From a virus: DNA of 64,000 nucleotides. A program made the position numbers and the translations under genes. Within the stretch, counting starts at the first letter, position 1, and every line of letters begins with the position of its first letter. The notes beneath the pieces are model-generated. The model had not been told where the DNA came from and did no database searches. It worked only from the letters and a program-made list of their open reading frames with translations. Below are positions 57,842 to 64,000 of this stretch, piece after piece. The stretch is taken from IMG/VR virus record IMGVR_UViG_3300020581_000008, positions 33,024 through 97,023 of that record; one strand, 5' to 3'.

Positions 57842-58081
57842 ATGCTTAAGCGTCCACGCAGATCCCGCGATCCCGTCCAGGCGGCGCACCAGGTCTACAT
57901 GGAAATCATCGGGGAGGCGCCCCGGCAGGTGCCCCCGACCCCGGACGACAGCCCGGCCGCCGTCGCCAAGCGCAAGGGCGCGAGCCAGGGCGGGGCAAAG
58001 CGGGCGAAGGGGCTGACGCCCGAGCGGCGCCGAGAGATCGCCCGCAAGGCCGCTCAGAAGCGCTGGAACAAGCCGATCTGA
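57842..58081 (+). CDS. Basic histone-like protein
   Basis: A 79-residue, strongly basic protein with KGASQGGAKRAKGLTPERRR followed by EIARKAAQKRWNK, the Lys/Ala-rich helix pattern of small histone-H1-like phage and bacterial proteins. It likely coats nucleic acid. GTG at 57827 (5 codons longer) is an alternative start. Confidence 0.6.
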   Translation: MLKRPRRSRDPVQAAHQVYMEIIGEAPRQVPPTPDDSPAAVAKRKGASQGGAKRAKGLTPERRREIARKAAQKRWNKPI

Positions 58082-58126
58082 TCCCGCCAAGGCGCGAGTT
58101 AGCCCAACAACGGCACATCTAGCGGC

Positions 58127-58155
58127 TTGACAACCAGCGCCGCCAAGCGCATGCT
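58127..58155 (+). promoter_or_regulatory. Possible promoter of the replication genes
   Basis: TTGACA (58127-58132) is followed after 17 bases by CATGCT (58150-58155). The -35 is perfect, the -10 only half matches. It lies in a 120-base gap before the excisionase-like and replisome organiser genes. Confidence 0.4.
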
Positions 58156-58201
58156 TTCCTGTACCTTTGGCTTGCGTACCTGCTTGGAGGTCACCAGTTA
58201 A

Positions 58202-58441
58202 ATGCCGATGCCCAGCCGTGCTGACGCGCGCCAGCGCCACCACCAGCAATACCTCAACAGCACAGAAGCAGCAGCCTATCTCGGTGTGTCGCCGTCATAC
58301 CTCGCCCACATGCGCCTGCATGGCATTGGCCCGCGCTATTTCAAAGTGGGCCACCAAGCACGCTACGACCGGGGCGACCTAGAGGCGTGGATACGCGGCC
58401 AGCCGCAAGGAGGAACGCCACCAGCGGCGGACGAGAGATAG
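58202..58441 (+). CDS. Excisionase/AlpA-like HTH protein
   Basis: A 79-residue protein with YLNSTEAAAYLGVSPSYLAH and RYFKVGHQARYDRGDLEAWI, the MerR-type winged helix of excisionase/HTH_17 proteins. Since no integrase is in the window, it could be a regulator for the replication genes it precedes. GGAGG lies 13 bases before the ATG. Confidence 0.8.
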   Translation: MPMPSRADARQRHHQQYLNSTEAAAYLGVSPSYLAHMRLHGIGPRYFKVGHQARYDRGDLEAWIRGQPQGGTPPAADER

Positions 58442-58449
58442 GCGCCGGC

Positions 58450-59514
58450 ATGAGCCGTTATCGCCGCGTGTCGTTACGCATGAACGCTGACGCCCGCTAT
58501 CGCAGGCTTTCAGACCCCCAACCCTGCGGAAAGTTTTTGTGGCACCACCTTCTTTTTGGTCCGCATACCGGCATCATTCCAGGGCTCTCAGTGGCCGGCG
58601 AAGCTCAACTTGCCGAAGCGATCGGTTGGCCGCTGAAAGGCTTTCGGGAAGCCTTTCAGGAAGTCTTTCGGGAAGGCATGGCCGAAGCTGATTGGGGGGC
58701 GCGTGTAATCTGGCTTTCCAAGGCGATTGCGCACAACCCGCCAGCCTCGCCAAACGTCATAAAATCTTGGCGCGAAGCCTGGGAAGAGATACCTGAATGC
58801 GCATTGAAAGTTAAGGCGTATCAAACACTTAAAGCCTTCACGGAAGGCATGGGGAAAGGCTTTGCGGAAGCTTTTGTGTATGCCTTCGGCAAAGACATCC
58901 CCGAATCAGGAGCAGGAACAGGAGCAGTAACAGAAGCAAGAGCAGGATCTACACAAGAACCCCCTTATAGCCCCCCTGTTGGCCCTGTAGCCGCGCCTGC
59001 GGCGCTTGTGTCAGACAGACAAGTGGCGGCACCACGTAGAAAGCGTGCGCCAGCGGCAGGGGGACACTTATCGGAGTTCGCGGAGTTTTGGGCCATATAC
59101 CCACGGCACGAGTCGAAGGATAGGGCTGTTAAGGCTTGGTTGAAGACTGCCCCCCTTAGGCCGCCACTGGAAGACCTGCTCGCGATACTTGTGCAACAAA
59201 AACGGACCATTTGGCGCGATAAGGAACGCGACTTTATTCCACACGCATCCACTTGGCTAAACGGCCGCCGCTGGGAAGACGAAACCGGCACTGATAACGG
59301 TAGGGGCACCACAGCAGCCGCTTCGCCAACAACCGAGTTTTCGCAGTTAGTCGGCACGATACGCGATGGCCTGTTCTGTAACGATGCACTGCCAGATGAA
59401 GAACGCGACGGGTTGGTAGACAAGCTTGACGCGCTAGCACTTGGCGACACAGCAGGCGCCGAGGCGATCCGTGCGGCTGGCGCTGCACACACCGCAGGCG
59501 GCCCAACATGCTAA
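58450..59514 (+). CDS. Replisome organiser/replication initiator
   Basis: A 354-residue protein. The N-terminal part has a DNA-binding appearance (GKFLWHHLLFGPHTGIIPGL, with the helix GEAQLAEAIGWPLKGFREAF), the centre is a flexible linker, and the end FWAIYPRHESKDRAVKAWLK with FIPHASTWLNGRRWED is the C-terminal motif of phage initiators that load DnaB. It is followed by DnaB. Three 12-base direct repeats inside the gene may be the replication origin, as in lambda O. The ATG at 58450 is the first suitable after the HTH gene. Confidence 0.75.
   Translation: MSRYRRVSLRMNADARYRRLSDPQPCGKFLWHHLLFGPHTGIIPGLSVAGEAQLAEAIGWPLKGFREAFQEVFREGMAEADWGARVIWLSKAIAHNPPASPNVIKSWREAWEEIPECALKVKAYQTLKAFTEGMGKGFAEAFVYAFGKDIPESGAGTGAVTEARAGSTQEPPYSPPVGPVAAPAALVSDRQVAAPRRKRAPAAGGHLSEFAEFWAIYPRHESKDRAVKAWLKTAPLRPPLEDLLAILVQQKRTIWRDKERDFIPHASTWLNGRRWEDETGTDNGRGTTAAASPTTEFSQLVGTIRDGLFCNDALPDEERDGLVDKLDALALGDTAGAEAIRAAGAAHTAGGPTC
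58641..58676 (+). repeat. Iteron-like direct repeats (possible origin)
   Basis: CTTTCGGGAAGC, CTTTCAGGAAGT and CTTTCGGGAAGG are three adjacent 12-base repeats inside the initiator gene. A weaker copy lies near 58855-58875. They encode a repeated FREAFQEVFREG helix, so the repeat may serve protein, DNA or both. Confidence 0.45.
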
Positions 59515-60884
59515 GTGCGAGCGACGTACCGCAAGTAAAAACGCTACCGCACAGCGAGGAGTCTGAGCGTGCTGTGCTGGGTGCCGTGCTGCTCGACAAC
59601 GGTAGCCTCGCGGATGTACGTCTTAATTCAAACGATTTCTATTTCGAGCGCCACCGCATTCTGTATGAGTGCTTCTGTGAGCTTGCGGCAGACCGGCAGC
59701 CGATTGATACGCGCACTGTGCAGGCGCACCTTGAACGCATCGGCGAATTTGATGCGGTTGGCGGTTTGGCCTACATCGCAGGGCTCGATATCGATCTGCC
59801 GGATATTGGGCGCATTGCAGCGTATGCCGAGATTGTCAAGCAGCGTGCTATTGCGCGCGAGTTGATTATTGCGGCTGGTGCCCTTGTCCGCAATTCACTA
59901 GATGGCGCGCAAGAACGCAGCACAGCCGCCGTAATCGAACAACATGCAGCAAAAATAGAAAGCATACGCCGGGAACTAGCCGGCGTGGAAAATGCAGCGG
60001 GCTTTCGTAAGTTGGCAGCATTCCTTGGCGACTCGGATGCAGATTACCTGATGGGGCGTGGCCACCCCAAGCCGCCAGACAATACGGTTGCTACCGGCCT
60101 TGCGAAAGTTGACCACATGACGGGCGGCCTGCGCCCTGGTGCGCTGTGGGTTGTGGCAGCACGCACCGGCGTGGGCAAGACGGCCTTAGCGCTACAGATC
60201 GCCGCACACCACGCCTGCCGCTGCGGAAAGGGCACGGGGTTTGTCTCGCTTGAGATGTTGGGTGTGGAGTTGCTAGAGCGCCTCGCGGCAGCGCGCGCTA
60301 TGCTGAATTACTCTCTCGTCCGCAAGCGACAGTTAACAACCGAAAACCGCGCACGGGTAGCGCGCTGCATGCGGGAAATCGAAAACGCACCGCTGCACAT
60401 CGACGACTCAAGCGGCCTCTCGGCGCAGGAGATCGGCGCCCGCGTGCGGCGCCTACACCAACAGGCTGGTGCGCAATTCGTTGTGGTTGACTATCTTGGC
60501 CTTGTGCGGCTGGATGGCAACGACCGCGAAAAGCACTACCTGCGCCTCGGCGAGGTGAGCTTCGAGATGGCGCACCTCGCGAAGGCGTTGAAAATCGTAG
60601 TAATGCTTGTCGTGCAGTTGAGCCGCCGCAACGAACAGGAGCGCCGCAAGCCGCTGCCATCCGACCTCGCGGACTCTGCAAATATCGAGCGCGATGCCTA
60701 CGGCCTCATGCTGCTACACCGCGAAAGCAAGCCGGACGTACGGGCCATCCTGGAGCCGCAGGGGTGCGTGATCATTGCGAAGCACCGCGGCGGCGAGACG
60801 GGCGAGGTGGGGATCTATTTCGACGGCCCTACGCAGACGTTCCGCGAGTTGACAGCAGATGATTTTGCAGGGGGTGGGCGATGA
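59508..60884 (+). CDS. dnaB: Replicative DNA helicase DnaB
   Basis: A 458-residue DnaB-type helicase. N-terminal helical domain begins HSEESERAVLGAVLLDN with YFERHRILYECFCEL and GGLAYIAGL. RecA-fold ATPase: Walker A ARTGVGKT at about 219-226, SLEMLGVELLERL, FVVVDYLGLVRL as Walker B, QLSRRNEQERRKPLPSDLADS and a final AKHRGGETG arginine-finger region. Unwinds DNA at the fork. It overlaps the initiator gene by 7 bases. Confidence 0.92.
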   Translation: MLSASDVPQVKTLPHSEESERAVLGAVLLDNGSLADVRLNSNDFYFERHRILYECFCELAADRQPIDTRTVQAHLERIGEFDAVGGLAYIAGLDIDLPDIGRIAAYAEIVKQRAIARELIIAAGALVRNSLDGAQERSTAAVIEQHAAKIESIRRELAGVENAAGFRKLAAFLGDSDADYLMGRGHPKPPDNTVATGLAKVDHMTGGLRPGALWVVAARTGVGKTALALQIAAHHACRCGKGTGFVSLEMLGVELLERLAAARAMLNYSLVRKRQLTTENRARVARCMREIENAPLHIDDSSGLSAQEIGARVRRLHQQAGAQFVVVDYLGLVRLDGNDREKHYLRLGEVSFEMAHLAKALKIVVMLVVQLSRRNEQERRKPLPSDLADSANIERDAYGLMLLHRESKPDVRAILEPQGCVIIAKHRGGETGEVGIYFDGPTQTFRELTADDFAGGGR

Positions 60885-61246
60885 ACGGTTTGATATATCT
60901 CGCGTCACCCTATTCGCATCCAGATCCGCAAGTGCGCACCATGCGTTTCGATATGGCGTGCCGGGCAGCGGCACACCTTATGGTGCGTGGAATGTTGGTG
61001 TTTTCTCCTATAGCGCACACCCACCCAATTGCTATGGTTGGCGCGCTGCCACTAGGTTGGGATTACTGGCAGCTGTACGACAGCGTAATGCTTGGCTGTT
61101 GTGCCGAGTTGCTAATACTAACGCTGTCAGGGTGGCAAGAGTCTGCCGGCGTGATTGGTGAACTGGCAATCGCGCACAAAGACCTCGGGCTGCCAGTGCG
61201 CTACATGGCGCCGCATTCTTGGGAGATAACCGAGGCACCGCAATGA
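60881..61246 (+). CDS. DUF1937 protein, nucleoside deoxyribosyltransferase-like
   Basis: A 121-residue protein with GLIYLASPYSHPDPQVRTMR, then VFSPIAHTHPIAM and a late SGWQESAGVIGELAIAHKD, the DUF1937 pattern, related to nucleoside 2-deoxyribosyltransferases. The late Glu is the likely nucleophile position. It may act on deoxynucleosides or on nucleotide signals. ATGA overlap with dnaB. Confidence 0.75.
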   Translation: MNGLIYLASPYSHPDPQVRTMRFDMACRAAAHLMVRGMLVFSPIAHTHPIAMVGALPLGWDYWQLYDSVMLGCCAELLILTLSGWQESAGVIGELAIAHKDLGLPVRYMAPHSWEITEAPQ

Positions 61247-62652
61247 ATAATTACGAGCAGTTTATAGCGGCGCGCGCCACGGCGCGGCAGTTTGACGGCA
61301 TTGACGGTGTAGAGATCGCGCCGCACCTCTCGGGCCAGTTTGCCTTTCAGGCGGATCTCGTGCGGTGGGCGCTACGCCGCGGGCGTGCAGCGATCTTTGC
61401 CGACACGGGCTTGGGTAAGACCGCGATGCAAATCGAATGGGCGCGCCACGTCGGACAGCGCGGCAACGTGCTGATCCTTGCGCCGCTGGCGGTAGCCGAG
61501 CAAACGGTGCGCGAGGCGGCGCGCTTTGGCGTACTGGTGCGGTACGAGCGCGGCGGCCGTGCGCGGCCCATCACGATCACGAATTACGAATTACTTCACA
61601 AATTCAGCCCGGGCGATTTTGCCGGCATCGTGCTGGACGAGTCATCGATCCTGAAAGCCTACGATGGCGCCACACGCAATGCGATCATTTCAGCGTTTGC
61701 CGCGACGCCCTACCGGTTGGCATGCACCGCAACGCCAGCACCTAATGACTACACCGAGCTGGGCAACCATTCGGAATTCCTCGGTGTCAAAAGCCGTATG
61801 GAGATGCTCTCGGAATTCTTCATCCACGACGGCGGCAGCACGCAGGATTGGCGCGTTAAGGGCCACGCGGAGATACCATTCTGGCGGTGGGTGTGCAGTT
61901 GGGGTGCTGTTGTGAAGCGTCCGTCCGATCTTGGATACGATGATGGGGCATTCAGGTTGCCACCGTTAAAAATGTATGATGTGCTGGTGCGCCTCAACCA
62001 CGCGGACTTTCACGCCGAGGGGTTGCTGTTTGCGCCAACCGTCACGACGCTAGCGGCACAACGCACCACGCGGCGCGCCACCATTGGGCAGCGGGTGGCC
62101 GAAGCCGTGCGGATCGCCAACAGCGGCACCGGGCAATTACTCGTGTGGTGCGAGCTCAACCGCGAGGCCGATCTCGTAACGGCGGCGCTAGGGCCAGATG
62201 CCGTGCAGGTCCAGGGTGCTGATGACCCGGAGACGAAAACAGACCGGTTGCTTGGTTTTGCGGATGACCGCTATCGCATCTTGGTGTGCAAGCCATCTAT
62301 CGCTGGCCACGGTTTGAATTGGCAGCGGTGTCACCGCATGGTGTTTCTCGGCGCAAGCCACAGTTACGAGGGCACCTACCAGGCGATTAGGCGCTGCTGG
62401 CGTTATGGCCAAACACAGCCGGTGGACGTGTATATCATCCGCGCTGAAAACGAAGATGCGATCGTGGCCAACTATCGCCGCAAGGAGGCCGATGCCGAGC
62501 GCCTTAGCGACGCGATGGTGGGGCACATGCGCGACATAATGCGGGCCGAGATTAGCGCTGCGCAACGCGAATGGACGGACTACAACCCGCAGGTTGAGAT
62601 GGCGATACCGCCATTCGTCGCGGCTGCCGCGCGGGAGGCGGCTACAGAATGA
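61243..62652 (+). CDS. SNF2/DEAD-type helicase
   Basis: A 469-residue superfamily 2 helicase. FADTGLGKTAMQIEWA is Walker A, IVLDESSILKAY the DEAH-like box (DESS), CTATPAPND motif III, and SIAGHGLNWQRCHRMVFLG with AIRRCWRYGQTQPV motifs V/VI. Similar helicases in phages lie next to a DNA methyltransferase, as here. Role may be in replication, repair or restriction evasion. Start overlaps the DUF1937 stop. Confidence 0.8.
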   Translation: MNNYEQFIAARATARQFDGIDGVEIAPHLSGQFAFQADLVRWALRRGRAAIFADTGLGKTAMQIEWARHVGQRGNVLILAPLAVAEQTVREAARFGVLVRYERGGRARPITITNYELLHKFSPGDFAGIVLDESSILKAYDGATRNAIISAFAATPYRLACTATPAPNDYTELGNHSEFLGVKSRMEMLSEFFIHDGGSTQDWRVKGHAEIPFWRWVCSWGAVVKRPSDLGYDDGAFRLPPLKMYDVLVRLNHADFHAEGLLFAPTVTTLAAQRTTRRATIGQRVAEAVRIANSGTGQLLVWCELNREADLVTAALGPDAVQVQGADDPETKTDRLLGFADDRYRILVCKPSIAGHGLNWQRCHRMVFLGASHSYEGTYQAIRRCWRYGQTQPVDVYIIRAENEDAIVANYRRKEADAERLSDAMVGHMRDIMRAEISAAQREWTDYNPQVEMAIPPFVAAAAREAATE

Positions 62653-63521
62653 AAGTGCTCGACCAAGTTATCCGCGAGGGGTACGCGCTCTATCGCGGCG
62701 ACTGTATCGACATCTTGCGCGGCCTGCCAGATGCCAGTATCCACTACTCGATTTATTCACCACCGTTCGCATCGCTTTATGTCTACAGCGACTCACCGCG
62801 AGACATGGGCAACTGCACAACGCGCGAGGAGTTCGACCAGCACTTTCGGTTCTTGGCGCCCGAACTGTTGCGTGTCCTTAAACCCGGCAGGTTGATGTCT
62901 TTCCATTGCATGCTGCTGCCGACCAGCAAGGCGCGCGACGGGTACATCGGGCTGACTGACTTTCGCGGTGATTTGATCCGCGCGTTTACAGACTGTGGGT
63001 GGATACACCACAGTGAAGTCGTGATTTGGAAAGACCCCGTAACCGCCATGCAGCGCACCAAAGCGCTCGGCCTCCTACACAAGCAGATCAAGAAAGATTC
63101 ATGCATGTCGCGGCAGGGCATTCCAGACTACCTCGTCACGATGCGCAAGCCGGGAGACAACCCGGAGCGTGTGACACACACGGACGAGGATCTGCCCGTC
63201 CGCATCTGGCAGCGGTACGCCTCGCCCGTCTGGATGGACATCGACCCCAGCGACACCATGCAACACCGGAGCGCACGCGAGGAACGGGACGAGCGCCACA
63301 TCTGCCCGCTGCAACTCGAAGTGATCCGCCGCGCGCTGGTGCTGTGGTCCAACCCGGGCGATATCGTCCTGTCGCCGTTCGCCGGCATCGGGAGCGAGGG
63401 CTACTGTGCGCTGAAGGCCGGGCGGCGCTTCGTTGGCGCTGAACTGAAAGGCTCCTACTACCAGCAGGCGAAAGCGAACCTTGACGCCGCTATGCGCGAC
63501 CAAGCGCCGCTGTTTGCCTAA
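62649..63521 (+). CDS. DNA methyltransferase (beta class)
   Basis: A 290-residue protein with YRGDCIDILRGLPDASIHYSI then SPPFASLYVYSD (motif IV SPPF), and a C-terminal VLSPFAGIGSEGYCALKAGR (motif I with GxG), the order of beta-type N4/N6 methyltransferases. EKLKGSYYQQA-like end binds SAM. Likely protects phage DNA. It overlaps the helicase stop as ATGA. Confidence 0.85.
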   Translation: MKVLDQVIREGYALYRGDCIDILRGLPDASIHYSIYSPPFASLYVYSDSPRDMGNCTTREEFDQHFRFLAPELLRVLKPGRLMSFHCMLLPTSKARDGYIGLTDFRGDLIRAFTDCGWIHHSEVVIWKDPVTAMQRTKALGLLHKQIKKDSCMSRQGIPDYLVTMRKPGDNPERVTHTDEDLPVRIWQRYASPVWMDIDPSDTMQHRSAREERDERHICPLQLEVIRRALVLWSNPGDIVLSPFAGIGSEGYCALKAGRRFVGAELKGSYYQQAKANLDAAMRDQAPLFA

Positions 63522-63640
63522 CAGCGACGGCCGTGCAGCCCTACGCGCGCACCCGCGTAATCAGAACCACAAACAGAGAAGATAGGTACCTCTACGCTAT
63601 ACACAAATGAGAAAACAGAAGGGAGAAGCAAGAACCCAAA

Positions 63641-64000
63641 ATGAGTAAACAGACCAGAGCGAGACTACGCGAGCAGTTGGTGCCCGGCTCGGTCGTTCGG
63701 TTTCGTGGGCGGCCGGCTGTTGTGCTGCATCGCCTCGTGGGCAAGCACTCGAAAGCGCGGGTGCAGTACCGTGATGGGCAAGAGGCGACCGTGACGAGAG
63801 TCCAGGACGTGGTGCTGGGGCCCGGCGGCACGGCAGGCGCTGGTCGAGCGGAGAGGGGCAAAGAGTGGGGCTTGAGATCGTGCCTTGCACGCTGTCGTCT
63901 GCGCGGCAGTACGTTGCGGAAAACCACCGGCACCACAGGGCGCCACAAGGCGGCTTGTTTGCGCTGGCGGCTGCCCGGGGGGGGGGGGGCGGATGGGGGG
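63641..64000 (+). CDS. Small beta-barrel-like protein, end uncertain
   Basis: From ATG 63641 the protein reads REQLVPGSVVRFRGRPAVVL, then SKARVQYRDGQEATVTRVQD, a KOW/Tudor-like beta barrel of about 65 residues. The frame then stays open to the window end, overlapping the Mom-like frame for 130 bases, which is odd. A single-base change near the GAGAGGGGC stretch would end it at TGA 63873, so its true end is probably close to 63875. The 120-base gap before it is AT-rich by local standards and holds TATACA near 63586, a possible -10. Confidence 0.45.
   Translation, partial: MSKQTRARLREQLVPGSVVRFRGRPAVVLHRLVGKHSKARVQYRDGQEATVTRVQDVVLGPGGTAGAGRAERGKEWGLRSCLARCRLRGSTLRKTTGTTGRHKAACLRWRLPGGGGADGG
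63865..64000 (+). CDS. Partial Mom/XF1762-like protein
   Basis: From GTG 63865 the frame reads GLEIVPCTLSSARQYVAENH, then RHHRAPQGGLFALAAA, matching the N-terminus of XF1762-type phage proteins (xIVPxTLxxAxxFVxxxHRHH), which are related to Mu Mom, an enzyme that modifies adenine in phage DNA. The gene is cut by the window end, and the last bases are a G-run of doubtful quality. A DNA-modification role fits its methyltransferase neighbour. Confidence 0.6.
   Translation, partial: MGLEIVPCTLSSARQYVAENHRHHRAPQGGLFALAAARGGGGGWG

Noticed and set aside
1-64000. Stop-codon reassignment suggested by the release-factor-like gene
   Set aside because: TAA, TAG and TGA all end well-supported genes here, and no in-frame stop codon interrupts a conserved domain.
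1-64000. tRNA genes and CRISPR arrays
   Set aside because: No cloverleaf with a recognisable T-loop and no spaced direct repeats were found by eye.

Overview
The window is a stretch of a tailed double-stranded DNA phage genome (Caudoviricetes, siphovirus-like), GC-rich, with almost no spacer DNA and many 4-base ATGA/GTGA gene overlaps. It carries a scaffold, an HK97-type major capsid protein, neck proteins, a tail tube, a frameshifted tail chaperone pair and a 2591-residue tape measure, which implies an unusually long tail. Terminase and portal genes are not present, so the window is only part of the genome. The host cannot be named. Several secreted or periplasm-directed proteins suggest a cell with an export signal-peptide system, and a lanthipeptide-like leader recalls families best known from Bacteroidota and Myxococcota, but this is weak evidence.

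Layout. (1) 1-3419, minus strand: an accessory operon led by a small XRE-type regulator, with an unknown protein, a protein carrying only the C-terminal domain of IS110 transposases, a peptide chain release factor 2 homologue that has lost the catalytic GGQ domain, a phosphoribosyltransferase-like/zinc protein and a truncated zinc-finger gene. (2) 3632-25667, plus strand: head, neck and tail morphogenesis. (3) 25670-26591: one inverted secreted-protein gene and a 508-base non-coding stretch rich in strong helices, probably a structured RNA or leader. (4) 26592-30667, plus strand: small membrane proteins, including a PAS-domain protein coupled to an XhlA/holin-like protein, then a rho-independent terminator. 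(5) 42664 down to 30804, minus strand: a long operon of small genes with an HNH nuclease, RuvC-like nuclease, lytic transglycosylase-like protein, a J-domain pseudokinase plus vWA protein pair, an adenylosuccinate synthetase paralogue, zinc-finger proteins, a lanthipeptide-like precursor and an SPFH/prohibitin-like membrane protein. (6) 42798-63521 and on to the window end, plus strand: early and replication genes, namely an RHH regulator, three ParB-like proteins, an SbcC-like ATPase, a PLP-dependent enzyme, two DNA methyltransferases, a PDDEXK exonuclease with a putative annealing protein, an excisionase-like HTH protein, a replisome organiser with iteron-like repeats, DnaB, a DUF1937 protein, a SNF2-like helicase and, at the very end, a partial Mom/XF1762-like gene.

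How it fits together. The two long non-structural operons diverge from a well-formed promoter/operator at 42713-42761. DNA metabolism is phage-encoded in part (DnaB, organiser, RuvC, exonuclease and annealing protein). DNA modification and anti-restriction are a recurring theme (two methyltransferases, Mom-like protein, PLP enzyme, PurA paralogue, DUF1937). The strongest novelty candidates are the GGQ-less release factor, the orphan lanthipeptide-like precursor, the structured non-coding region at 26114-26591, the PAS/holin-like pair and the J-domain pseudokinase/vWA pair.
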